Assembly (NCBI RefSeq): GCF_029211325.2
Contig: NZ_CP135996.1
Span: 1,488,001-1,552,000 of the forward strand
Direction of reading: 5' to 3'
Length of the DNA stretch: 64,000 nucleotides
DNA from: Caproicibacterium argilliputei
GTDB taxonomy: Bacteria; Bacillota; Clostridia; Oscillospirales; Acutalibacteraceae
Below the pieces are notes generated by a model. The model saw only the letters and a program-made list of their open reading frames with translations. It was not told the DNA's origin and searched no databases. Shown here in pieces: positions 1-7,980 of this stretch (positions are counted from its first letter, which is position 1; every line of letters starts with the position of its first letter). The position numbers and the translations under genes were made by a program.

Positions 1-485
1 CGCGCAATGTCGCTGATGGTGCCGTCGGTGGTTACCACCAACCCAATCGTAGAGTGTTCTGTAATCACTTTTTTGGTGCCGATTTCTGCCGCCATGTTAA
101 AGGGTACCGGGTCATCAAACCACGGTGTCATCACCATGCGCGGATTTTCTCCTTCAATATAACCAAGCGCGCTCGGAACGATATAGCCGACACAGTCAAT
201 CATGCGAACCGAAAAGGAGGCACTGTCATCAATATTGACTTTCACTGCCTGCTCCGGGATGAACTTCGGTTCGGTGGTCATAATGGTGCGACCGGCGGCA
301 GATTGCGGCAGCTCATCCACCGCGCGATCTTTTCTGGATTCCTCGTCAATGTTCGGAATCACAATGGTGTCCATGAATTTTTTGATAAAGGTGGATTTAC
401 CGGTACGCACAGGACCGACAACGCCGATGTAAATATCGCCGTTCGTCCGCTCCGCGATATCCCGATAGATCGTGTGTTCTTCCAT
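1..485 (-). CDS. spoIVA: Stage IV sporulation protein A (SpoIVA), 5' part only
   Basis: SpoIVA is the ATPase that polymerises on the outer forespore membrane to form the basement layer of the spore coat. About 161 N-terminal codons are visible; the rest lies left of the window. The start is the ATG at 485, with AGGAGG a few bases upstream. A P-loop GPVRTGKST sits at residues 24-32, followed by a TRAFAC-like GTPase-fold stretch in which VRMIDCVGY occupies the usual Walker B region. The N-terminus MEEHTIYRDIAERTNGDIY is characteristic of the family. It lies 61 bp downstream of sipL, whose product is known in Clostridioides difficile to bind SpoIVA, and near spoVM, whose product anchors SpoIVA to the membrane in Bacillus. 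Confidence 0.95.
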   Translation of the reverse strand, partial: MEEHTIYRDIAERTNGDIYIGVVGPVRTGKSTFIKKFMDTIVIPNIDEESRKDRAVDELPQSAAGRTIMTTEPKFIPEQAVKVNIDDSASFSVRMIDCVGYIVPSALGYIEGENPRMVMTPWFDDPVPFNMAAEIGTKKVITEHSTIGLVVTTDGTISDIA

Positions 486-546
486 TTTGTTCCCTCCTGC
501 GTTCTGGATTTGCGTTTTTTCAGCCTCTAAACTACGGGACATGGAT

Positions 547-2070
547 TTACATCGGAATCAGCAGCATTCCGCGGCTTTCCACAGCATCGCCGGTCAGCCC
601 GTTTTCTTCCCGAATAGCGCGGACACTCGTGCAGTACCGGCAGGCAATGTCCCACAGCTTTTCTCCCGCATCCGCAAAATAAATGCAGAGCGCAGCAGTA
701 TCCTTTTCCTTCGGGCGGGCAATATCTTCTTCGATATCCGTAATGAACTTCACTGTTTGTAACTCATAAACTTCTGCCGTCAGCATGATTTCCGCTTTCA
801 GCTCAATTTCACCGCCGGTCAGCCGATAGCTGAGGCTCAGTATGGTTCCCTCTGCGGTGCATCGGGTTTCGTATTTTGTTTCAATCGGCTTGGAACAGGA
901 AAATTCCGAGGTTCGTTCAAAGTAAAATGGTACGCCTTCTTGGTTTAGCGCCAACACACAGATGCTGAGTTTTCCACTGAACTGAAGCTGTCCGTTGTCC
1001 ACTGCGGCTGTCACTGTGCATGGTTCACTCCACAAGTCTAAAATCTTAGTCAAACCATTATCGCACTGCACAGAAAAGCGATGCGAACAGGTATCGCTGA
1101 CGATTTCGGAAAGGCTTTCCAGCATTTTCTGCTTCCGTGTGACATTCAGTTCACAAGTGCGGGAATAGACATCAGACAATGCCGACAGCACTTTGGGCTG
1201 AAAATTGCTCACAGAAGAAAGCAGATGAATGTGGGTTTCAAATGCAGAGGACTCCCCTGTATAATCGGCACGGATTTGAATCTCAATTCTGGAAACCGCC
1301 ATCTGCACGCGGCAGGTACTATCTTCTGTCACTCCATCACAGTCCAGAAGTTGGGTGAACGGCATGACGTACTCCATGCTTTCCGGTTCCGCATTTTCTT
1401 CACCGGAAGCATACAAAATATGCAGCCGCACCTCACCTGCTGCCATAACCTGCCCTTGCATAGGCTCGGCCGTTTTCAAAACGGCACAGGCATCCGTGCG
1501 TAGCACTGTCTCTGCTGGAAGCTTTCCCGGAGAAAGCTCCAGCGTATCTTCCACTGTAAACGGTTGCTGGGAAAAGCCGGTGCAAAAGTTGCAGCGGTAC
1601 TCACTGGGAAGCTGCTCCATACTATCATCCTCTGCAGAAGATACAAACTCCATATCCATTTTTCCACAGACACGCGCGCATACTGAAAAAGCGCCGTGAA
1701 TATCCAGTCTGCGCGGGCTGGTTGAGCGGCAGTTGACATACTCCACCCGGGTACTGGTGTAAATGCGCGGCTGCTCCACTGGCTGCTTCAGTGTTGCGGC
1801 AGCCAGATAGGGACTCTCGGTTTCATAGCAGTGCACGTTTGTTCCGCCGGCATCCAGATAATAGATTCTGACAGTGCAGGTACCTTCTACTTCCAGACGG
1901 TCCCCGGATACGCTGCGGGAACTGATGCTTGGAAGCACCTGGCACTTCAAAATACGCTGTATATCCGGGCAGTAATCCGGCAGGCTGATGTCCAGGTCGA
2001 TCGGCTGTTCCTGACAACCATCATAAACGGCCTCATTCGCGGAAAGCACCTCACGATTAAGCATATTCAT
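547..2070 (-). CDS. sipL: SipL-like SpoIVA-interacting coat protein (DUF3794/SPOCS plus LysM)
   Basis: The 507-residue protein matches the architecture of SipL, the C. difficile coat morphogenesis factor that binds SpoIVA through its LysM domain. The N-terminal and central parts carry DUF3794/SPOCS-type repeats (for example IDLDISLPDYCPDIQRIL near residue 25, typical of the family). The last ~45 residues form a LysM domain (GEKLWDIACRYCTSVRAI...ENGL...LLIPM). It has no signal peptide, which fits a mother-cell protein acting at the forespore surface. Start ATG at 2070 has AAAGGAGAG upstream. The adjacency to spoIVA, downstream on the same strand, strongly supports the assignment. The symbol is by architecture and context; sequence identity to SipL itself could not be measured. 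Confidence 0.85.
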   Translation of the reverse strand: MNMLNREVLSANEAVYDGCQEQPIDLDISLPDYCPDIQRILKCQVLPSISSRSVSGDRLEVEGTCTVRIYYLDAGGTNVHCYETESPYLAAATLKQPVEQPRIYTSTRVEYVNCRSTSPRRLDIHGAFSVCARVCGKMDMEFVSSAEDDSMEQLPSEYRCNFCTGFSQQPFTVEDTLELSPGKLPAETVLRTDACAVLKTAEPMQGQVMAAGEVRLHILYASGEENAEPESMEYVMPFTQLLDCDGVTEDSTCRVQMAVSRIEIQIRADYTGESSAFETHIHLLSSVSNFQPKVLSALSDVYSRTCELNVTRKQKMLESLSEIVSDTCSHRFSVQCDNGLTKILDLWSEPCTVTAAVDNGQLQFSGKLSICVLALNQEGVPFYFERTSEFSCSKPIETKYETRCTAEGTILSLSYRLTGGEIELKAEIMLTAEVYELQTVKFITDIEEDIARPKEKDTAALCIYFADAGEKLWDIACRYCTSVRAIREENGLTGDAVESRGMLLIPM

Positions 2071-2165
2071 GATCTCTCCTTTTTTTATTTCTCATAGACA
2101 TCATATTCCTGCACATCACAGATTATGATTGCACGGCAGCTTTGTTTTGGGTTTTCCACATACAC

Positions 2166-2215
2166 AAAAAGGAACAGGGAGCACACGCATAAAGGGGTGC
2201 TCCCTGTTCCTTTTT
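2166..2215 (-). terminator. Strong intrinsic terminator after spoVM
   Basis: A 19-nt perfect inverted repeat (2166-2184 with 2197-2215) has a 12-nt loop and a U-run when read on the minus strand. It closes the long yicC-to-spoVM operon and separates it from sipL-spoIVA. A T-run also follows on the plus strand, so it may be bidirectional. Confidence 0.9.
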
Positions 2216-2239
2216 GATTTTCAAGTCCCAAGCATACAC

Positions 2240-2335
2240 TTAGTGCTGAGATTCAACTGGTTCTTTGTGAATATGAAAAAACTTGCGAAGGAAAAAGCCG
2301 ATGATTTTAGGGCTGTGTACCACTACAATTTTCAC
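2240..2335 (-). CDS. spoVM: Stage V sporulation protein M (SpoVM)
   Basis: SpoVM is a tiny amphipathic peptide that recognises the convex outer forespore membrane and recruits SpoIVA. This ORF encodes 31 residues starting VKIVVVHSPKIIGFFLRKFF. It has the family pattern: short N-terminal beta-like stretch, a Ser-Pro-Lys break, then an amphipathic helix, ending with a short polar tail that is slightly longer than in Bacillus (26 aa). I chose the GTG at 2335 because GGAGGG lies 7 nt upstream; an in-frame ATG 15 nt earlier would overlap that ribosome binding site. Its place immediately after thiN/rsgA/prkC is the same as in Bacillus subtilis. It is easily missed by gene finders because of size and the GTG start. 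Confidence 0.85.
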   Translation of the reverse strand: MKIVVVHSPKIIGFFLRKFFHIHKEPVESQH

Positions 2336-2355
2336 AGAAAATCCCTCCATTACGC

Positions 2356-2517
2356 TCAGTGCCGGATGAGCGACACGCCCAGACACACCAGCAGAACCGC
2401 GACAATGAATAGAATCAGTCCCACCGGGCAGAAACTGGAAAGCGCCAGCCCCACCCCAAACGCAACTGCGCAGGGTACGCCCCGCCCCCGCATACATTGC
2501 TGAAAACGTCCGCGCAT
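2356..2517 (-). CDS. Small membrane protein between thiN and spoVM (hypothetical)
   Basis: A 53-residue ORF in a different frame from the longer overlapping ORFs. After an Arg/Gln-rich cytosolic-like start (MRGRFQQCMRGRG) it contains two hydrophobic runs (about residues 14-29 and 30-48) and ends IRH. The start ATG at 2517 has GGTGAG just upstream; a second in-frame ATG lies at codon 9. It ends 20 bp before the spoVM start and lies about 64 bp after thiN, so it would be part of the same transcript. I do not recognise the family. The hydrophobic pattern and position favour a real gene, but the size leaves doubt. Confidence 0.5.
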   Translation of the reverse strand: MRGRFQQCMRGRGVPCAVAFGVGLALSSFCPVGLILFIVAVLLVCLGVSLIRH

Positions 2518-2581
2518 TGGCTCACCGCCTTTACTGGTTGATACCCCAGTATATACGGAATAGGAAAATTCTGTGCATAAA

Positions 2582-3214
2582 TTATTTTTCCGATGTCAAA
2601 ACATAGATGGCAACATTTCCGCCAAGCACCGTAATGGTTGCATCATCACTTTCAATCACATTGCTGGTACCGATTGGATTGTCCGAAGTCATAACTTCCT
2701 CTGTCAGCGGATATTTCATGCCCGTATAGGATACTGTCGCATTCGGTGCACCAAACGGATAGACGGATGCGGTAGCACCCTTCATATCACGCAAATGCAG
2801 CCGCCCCCCCGGCATAAAAAACAGCTTTTCGTCTTTGGTCACAATCACACCATGGCCGCCAAGCTTGCTGATATACTGCAGAACACAGAGGTTTGCATAG
2901 GAGTGGTCGAACCGCCCTCCCAGCGCACCGAACAAGACAAAGTTTTTGTACCCGCGGTGCATACCTTCCTTGACAGCAGAGAACATATCGGTATCATCTT
3001 TTTCCCGCATCAGGCGAACCGTTTCCACATTGGCCGGCGGTTTTGCTTTTGCGGAATCGAAATCGCCGATAACCAGATTCGGCTTGATTTTTGCCGCAAG
3101 AGCCGTATCCAATCCGCCGTCGGCACAGATGACAAAGGATTCGCTGACATCATAATCCCGAAACACGGACAAATCTTCAACCGGCGCAGAGCCGATGATG
3201 AGGCACTGATTCAT
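2582..3214 (-). CDS. thiN: Thiamine diphosphokinase
   Basis: Transfers pyrophosphate from ATP to thiamine to make thiamine diphosphate in the cytosol. The 210-residue protein has the family's N-terminal ADGG...(ICADGGLDTAL, about residues 30-40) and GDFDS (about 49-53) motifs that bind Mg-ATP, and a C-terminal beta-sheet thiamine-binding domain ending near residue 210, the normal length. Its ATG overlaps the rsgA stop by four bases (ATGA), showing translational coupling. In Bacillus an rpe gene lies between rsgA and thiN; here it is missing. Confidence 0.93.
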   Translation of the reverse strand: MNQCLIIGSAPVEDLSVFRDYDVSESFVICADGGLDTALAAKIKPNLVIGDFDSAKAKPPANVETVRLMREKDDTDMFSAVKEGMHRGYKNFVLFGALGGRFDHSYANLCVLQYISKLGGHGVIVTKDEKLFFMPGGRLHLRDMKGATASVYPFGAPNATVSYTGMKYPLTEEVMTSDNPIGTSNVIESDDATITVLGGNVAIYVLTSEK

Positions 3215-4095
3215 TTCTTATCCCATTCCTTTATCCCTTTAATTTCCTGGTACATCGTGCAATAGCTTTCGTGCCGCGAATGTGCAATCTTCCCGGCTTC
3301 CACCGCTGCAAGCACCGCACAGCCTTTTTCGCAGGTATGCGAGCAGCCTTGAAATTGGCACTGGCCAAGATACGGCGCAAACTCGCGAAAGCAATTCTGC
3401 AGCTGTTCCTTTTCTAAATGCATATACCGGTCAGTACTCACGGAAGAAAAGCCCGGCGTGTCAGCCGCAAAGCCGCCTTCCGGCAGATGCAGCAGATCTA
3501 CCTGCCGTGTGGTGTGCCTGCCACGCCCTAACTTGTGGCTGATTTCGCCAGTTGGCAGTGCAAGGTTCGGGTAAAGTGCATTTAGAAGAGAAGATTTTCC
3601 GGCGCCGGTATTGCCGGTAAAAACCGTCACCTTGTTTTTCAGCAGCGGTCGGATTTCTTCTACGCCGCTGCCTGTCACAACTGAAACAGCAAAGCAAGAA
3701 AAGCCGGCAGAATCATAAAGTTCCCTCAGCCAGCTTCCATCCTCCAAGTCTGTTTTAGAAACCACAATAATCGGTTCAATCCGTTGCTGCTCTGCTGCAG
3801 CAATCAGTTTATCCAGTATCAAGGTGCTGGGCACCGGATTACAGACAGATACCACAATGAGCAGCTGATCAATATTTGCCACCGGTGGTCTGACCAGTTG
3901 ATTCCTGCGCGGTTTTAATTCTTCAATATATCCCGTATCCGCTTCCAGCCGCAGATTGACCCGATCCCCAACCACCGGCTTTTCACCGGTTTTTCGGAAA
4001 CGACCGCAAGCACGACATTCCACGATACCGCCGTCTGTCTCCACATTGTAGAAACCACTCAAACTCTTCAAAATTGTTCCGGTGCACTGCCCCAT
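3211..4095 (-). CDS. rsgA: Ribosome small subunit-dependent GTPase A
   Basis: A circularly permuted GTPase that helps late 30S ribosomal subunit maturation. The order of motifs is the permuted one: VSKTDL (G4) first, then GNTGAGKSSLLNAL (P-loop), then DTPGFSS (G3), preceded by an OB-fold domain and followed by a zinc-binding region with the Cys-His cluster CQFQGCSHTCEKGC. Length is 294 aa with the ATG at 4095, which shares its A with the prkC stop (TGATG), so the longer reading frame upstream is not used. It overlaps thiN by 4 nt. Confidence 0.95.
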   Translation of the reverse strand: MGQCTGTILKSLSGFYNVETDGGIVECRACGRFRKTGEKPVVGDRVNLRLEADTGYIEELKPRRNQLVRPPVANIDQLLIVVSVCNPVPSTLILDKLIAAAEQQRIEPIIVVSKTDLEDGSWLRELYDSAGFSCFAVSVVTGSGVEEIRPLLKNKVTVFTGNTGAGKSSLLNALYPNLALPTGEISHKLGRGRHTTRQVDLLHLPEGGFAADTPGFSSVSTDRYMHLEKEQLQNCFREFAPYLGQCQFQGCSHTCEKGCAVLAAVEAGKIAHSRHESYCTMYQEIKGIKEWDKK

Positions 4096-6176
4096 CACGA
4101 TTCCTCCGTGGGCGCAGAGGCTGATGTGGATGCCGAAGGTTCTGCAGTAGAGGAAGTTGCCGGCGGACTGGCAGGAACAGACTGCTGCGGTTGACTGGAA
4201 GCCGCAGTACTGTTCTGTGAAGATGCCTGCGCATCTTTGTACGTTCCCTGCCAGGAAACGACCCAATTTCCGGTAGTAAAGTCCAACTTGTATTTCACAT
4301 AATTTTGTCCGTCCAGTTCCACAAGCAGTTCCTTAACACCCTCCGTATCTTTAAACTGTCCGGTCCAAGTATTGTTGGCTGCCGGATTAACAACTGCGTC
4401 GCCTTTCTTTTCTCCATCGAGGTAATAGGAGAGCACCATACTGTGGTTGACATTCGCGGGCAACTGTACAACAACTTTAATTTCCTTTTCATTTTTTCCG
4501 GAACTGTAAAGGATCGTAACCGTGTCGCCTTTTTTGGCGGAAGAGCCCGCTTCCGGCGTGGTTCCCACGACGTAATTGGCTTCTTTTCCCGTATTGTCCT
4601 GCACGCTTGCGTTGACTTTAAAGCCCGCATTGGTCAGCACTGCCGTTGCTTGATCCAGCGTCTGTCCGGTTACGTTCGGAATGGAAAGTTCCCCGGGACC
4701 GGTACTGATATATACCGTCACATTCTTTCCTTTTTCGATAGAAGTGCCTGCCGACGGATCTGTAGAAACTGCCTTGCCTTCTTCAATGGTATCGCTGGAC
4801 TGTTCCTGAAATACCGCAACCAGTCCGCTTTCCCGTAAGGTTTGCTCCGCTGCGGTTTTCGTCTGATTCGTAACGTCCGGTACCGTGGTTGCATCCACAC
4901 TCTTGACAACCGTCAGGGTGACCTTGGAACCGGCGGCAACGGAAGTGCCGGCTGCCGGATCCTGTGCGGTAATCAAGCCGGTATCTTTTGTACTGTCCGT
5001 AACATATTTGATCTCAAACTGGAAGTTGTTCGGATTATTCGCTTCTACAGCAGCAATTGTTTTGCCAATAAAATTATCCAGTGTCACTTGCTTCTGTGAA
5101 CGAAACACCCCCGTCAGCAGCAAAATCAGCGCCACCACCGCAAAGGCAGCCGCAATACCGGCAGCAATCAGCGGTGCTTTGTTGCGGGCTTTGGTCTTTG
5201 TACCGGCTTGATTCCCCGCCTCCCCGTCTTCTGTGTAAACGTAATCGTCACTGTAACCTTCCGGCGAATTCAAATCCGCCGTGGTTTCAGGATCGACGTA
5301 ACGTGTGGAATTGTCACCGGAATAATACTGATAGTGAAAGCGGATACCCGGATTCTGCTGAAACAAACCAATGTCCCGTAGCATTTCGGCGGCAGACTGG
5401 TACCGCTGCACAGGGTCTTTCTGCATTGCTTTCAGCGTAATTTCTTCCAGACCGACCGGCAGATCCGGATTAATTTGCCGGGGCGGGCACGGGTCAGTCT
5501 GCAGCTGCATAATGGCAACAGAAACTGCATTCTCTGCCTCAAACGGAAGTTGTCCGGTGGTCATTTCATAAAGCATGACGCCGACCGAATAGATATCCGC
5601 CTTTTCATCAGTCAAATCGCCGCGCGCCTGTTCCGGTGCAATATAATGCACAGAACCGATGGCTTTGTCCGTCATAGTTCGCGTTTCGCTGCGTGCAAAA
5701 CGTGCAATACCAAAATCTGTAACTTTAATATGTCCGTTTGGCAGAACCATAATATTCTGCGGCTTAATGTCACGGTGCACAATTCCACGCTCATGGGCAT
5801 GCTGTAAAGCCTGCAGAATTTCTGTTGTGAAATGCAGCGCTTTGTGCCAATCCACCCCTGCCTGCTGATCCAAATACTGCTTGAGCGTAATGCCGTCAAT
5901 GAATTCCTCTACAATATACTGAATCTGATCTCCAAAACTGACATCATAAACTTTAATGATATTGGGATGTGAAAGCAGTGCAATTGCTTTGCTCTCATTT
6001 TTAAAGCGGCGAATAAATTCGGCGTTATGCAGATACTCATCTTTTAGGATTTTAATCGCGACAACCCGCTGATCCAGTGTATCATACGCGCGGTAAACCA
6101 GGGCCATCCCGCCAACACCGACGAGTTCGTGGATCTCATATCTTCCGTCCAAACGCTTACCGGTATATTTGTCCAT
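4095..6176 (-). CDS. prkC: Serine/threonine protein kinase with PASTA repeats (PrkC/Stk1)
   Basis: A membrane Hanks-type kinase sensing peptidoglycan fragments, involved in cell wall control and, in Bacillus, spore germination. Kinase domain at residues 13-270: glycine loop GVGGMA, VAIK lysine K42, HRDIKPQN with D136, DFG D154, Thr-rich activation loop 163-175. A single transmembrane helix (about 334-357) is followed by three PASTA repeats (about 361-565), an extra beta-rich domain and a Ser/Ala/Pro-rich tail. All catalytic residues are present, unlike the related pseudokinase at 50840-52660. The partner phosphatase gene lies 23 bp upstream, the classic phosphatase-kinase pairing. Confidence 0.95.
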   Translation of the reverse strand: MDKYTGKRLDGRYEIHELVGVGGMALVYRAYDTLDQRVVAIKILKDEYLHNAEFIRRFKNESKAIALLSHPNIIKVYDVSFGDQIQYIVEEFIDGITLKQYLDQQAGVDWHKALHFTTEILQALQHAHERGIVHRDIKPQNIMVLPNGHIKVTDFGIARFARSETRTMTDKAIGSVHYIAPEQARGDLTDEKADIYSVGVMLYEMTTGQLPFEAENAVSVAIMQLQTDPCPPRQINPDLPVGLEEITLKAMQKDPVQRYQSAAEMLRDIGLFQQNPGIRFHYQYYSGDNSTRYVDPETTADLNSPEGYSDDYVYTEDGEAGNQAGTKTKARNKAPLIAAGIAAAFAVVALILLLTGVFRSQKQVTLDNFIGKTIAAVEANNPNNFQFEIKYVTDSTKDTGLITAQDPAAGTSVAAGSKVTLTVVKSVDATTVPDVTNQTKTAAEQTLRESGLVAVFQEQSSDTIEEGKAVSTDPSAGTSIEKGKNVTVYISTGPGELSIPNVTGQTLDQATAVLTNAGFKVNASVQDNTGKEANYVVGTTPEAGSSAKKGDTVTILYSSGKNEKEIKVVVQLPANVNHSMVLSYYLDGEKKGDAVVNPAANNTWTGQFKDTEGVKELLVELDGQNYVKYKLDFTTGNWVVSWQGTYKDAQASSQNSTAASSQPQQSVPASPPATSSTAEPSASTSASAPTEES

Positions 6177-6199
6177 GAAAAGGAAGCACCTCCAGACCG

Positions 6200-6937
6200 T
6201 CAGTTTTCAATGATAGCGACTGTGATATTATCACTGCCGCCACCGTCTTTTGCCCGCTCAATCAGTTTCTGCGCAAGTTCCTGCCCAGCATACTGTTGTG
6301 AAAAGGCGAACAGTTCCTCGGTCTCAACATAATTGGACAAACCGTCTGTGCAGAGCACCAGCAGACTGCGTCCTTCAAAAAAGACTTCATTGTAGTCAAC
6401 CAAAACAGAAGGTTCAATTCCCAATGCCCGCGTAATAATATTTTTCTGCGGATGCACTTTTGCCTCCTGCTCAGTCAGATCTCCACTGTCTACCAGCTCC
6501 TGCACCATGGAATGGTCAGTGGTCACCTGTCGTGCGCCTTCCGGCGTAATCAAATACGCGCGGCTGTCGCCTGCATGCGCAATATGCGCCACACCATCAC
6601 AGACCATGGCGGAAACGACCGTCGTTCCCATACCGCGCAGTTCTTCCTCTGCACGGGAACGTTCAAAGACCGCGTGGTTTGCATTGGAAATGGCATTTAC
6701 CATCAAGTCCCGCACAATATTGTCATCGTGCGGCTGACCGCTTACAAAAAAGCTGTGGTACTGACGCACCATCGTTTCCACAGCAATGCTGCTGGCCACA
6801 TTGCCGCCATTTGCGCCGCCCATCCCGTCACAGACAACAGCCCAGGCGATTCCACTGGAGGTCAGCCCGCTTTTGCAAGCATCCTGATTGGTTTCTCGAA
6901 CAAGCCCAATATCCGTTTTATGACATACTTTAAACAT
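6200..6937 (-). CDS. prpC: PP2C-family serine/threonine phosphatase (PrpC/Stp)
   Basis: Removes phosphate from targets of the adjacent PASTA kinase. The 245-residue PPM/PP2C domain shows the metal-binding motifs RETNQD (D19), VCDGMGG (D37), CTDGL and GGSDNITV. The longer frame starting further upstream lies inside rlmN; the ATG at 6937 gives the canonical N-terminus MFKVCHKTDIGLVRETNQD. The start overlaps the rlmN stop by 8 nt. Confidence 0.95.
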   Translation of the reverse strand: MFKVCHKTDIGLVRETNQDACKSGLTSSGIAWAVVCDGMGGANGGNVASSIAVETMVRQYHSFFVSGQPHDDNIVRDLMVNAISNANHAVFERSRAEEELRGMGTTVVSAMVCDGVAHIAHAGDSRAYLITPEGARQVTTDHSMVQELVDSGDLTEQEAKVHPQKNIITRALGIEPSVLVDYNEVFFEGRSLLVLCTDGLSNYVETEELFAFSQQYAGQELAQKLIERAKDGGGSDNITVAIIEN

Positions 6938-7979
6938 GGTGGGACACCTCTTCTTGCTTTCTTCTGCGCAGCTGACCGCAGGAAGCATTGATATCGGAAC
7001 CCAGAGTCCGCCGCACTGTTGCGGTGATTCCATGGCGTTCCAGAATCTGTATAAACGCATTTTGCCGCTCAACTGAACTCTTTTTATACCCTGCTCCGGC
7101 CACGCTGTTTACAGGAATTAAATTGACATGGCAAAGCGTACCCCCCAGCCGCCCCGCCAGTTCCTGCGCACAGGCATCATCATCATTGACACCTTGAATC
7201 ATCGCATATTCGTAAGAAATTCTTCTGCCTGTCTCCTCTGCATAGTATCTGCAGGCTTTTAAAAGTTCTTCCATGGAAAATTTTCTGCTGACCGGCATGG
7301 TCTTTCTGCGGATTTCATCATTTGGCGCGTGCAGAGAAACCGAAAGTGTCAGCTGCAGCTTTTCCTGTGCCAGCGCATAGATCTGCTCCACCAATCCGCA
7401 GGTGGATAAAGAAATATGCCGCATCCCGATATTCATGCCGTTTGGGTCAGAAACCAGTTTCAAAAAGCGCAGAACATTCTGATAGTTGTCAAGCGGCTCA
7501 CCCATCCCCATCAGGACAATATTGGAAATTCGCACGCCACCGTCGCGCTGAGCCGCCTGCACCTGCGCAAGCATTTCTCCTGCCGTCAGATTCCGAGAAA
7601 AGCCGCTGCGACCCGTTGCACAAAACGCACAGTTCATCCGACACCCCACCTGCGTGGAAATGCAGACGCTGCGTCCATGGTGATAATCCATCAGCACAGA
7701 CTCCACCAGCTCACCGTCAGCCATGCAAAACAGATATTTCCGCGTACTGTCCAGCTTCGAAAGCAGGCGCTGCGCAATTTCGGCATTCGCTATGTAATAC
7801 CGTTGCGCAAGTGTCTGGCGAAGCGTCTTGCTGAGGTTGGTCATCTCCTCAAACTGCTGTACACCGCTTTTTTGAAGCCAGGAAAACACCTGTTTTGCCC
7901 GATATGCGGGCTGTCCCAACTGTACGAAAATCTGTGTAAGCTCTGCCAGCGTCAATGAACGAATATCCTGCAGTTCCAA
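6930..7979 (-). CDS. rlmN: 23S rRNA (adenine2503-C2)-methyltransferase RlmN
   Basis: A radical SAM enzyme that methylates A2503 of 23S rRNA and A37 of some tRNAs. The 349-residue protein carries the CxxxCxxC cluster C113-C117-C120 (CRMNCAFC), the conserved ATGRSGFSRNLT stretch after it, the SAM-binding GMGEPLDNY motif, and a C-terminal Cys (SDINASCGQL) corresponding to the second catalytic cysteine. Normal length. It sits 1 bp from rsmB in the operon. Confidence 0.96.
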   Translation of the reverse strand: MELQDIRSLTLAELTQIFVQLGQPAYRAKQVFSWLQKSGVQQFEEMTNLSKTLRQTLAQRYYIANAEIAQRLLSKLDSTRKYLFCMADGELVESVLMDYHHGRSVCISTQVGCRMNCAFCATGRSGFSRNLTAGEMLAQVQAAQRDGGVRISNIVLMGMGEPLDNYQNVLRFLKLVSDPNGMNIGMRHISLSTCGLVEQIYALAQEKLQLTLSVSLHAPNDEIRRKTMPVSRKFSMEELLKACRYYAEETGRRISYEYAMIQGVNDDDACAQELAGRLGGTLCHVNLIPVNSVAGAGYKKSSVERQNAFIQILERHGITATVRRTLGSDINASCGQLRRRKQEEVSHHV

Positions 7980-7980
7980 A

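Noticed and set aside
2070-2165. Possible sigma-E-type promoter upstream of sipL
   Set aside because: ATA-rich matches exist, but the -10 and -35 could not be placed with proper spacing by eye.
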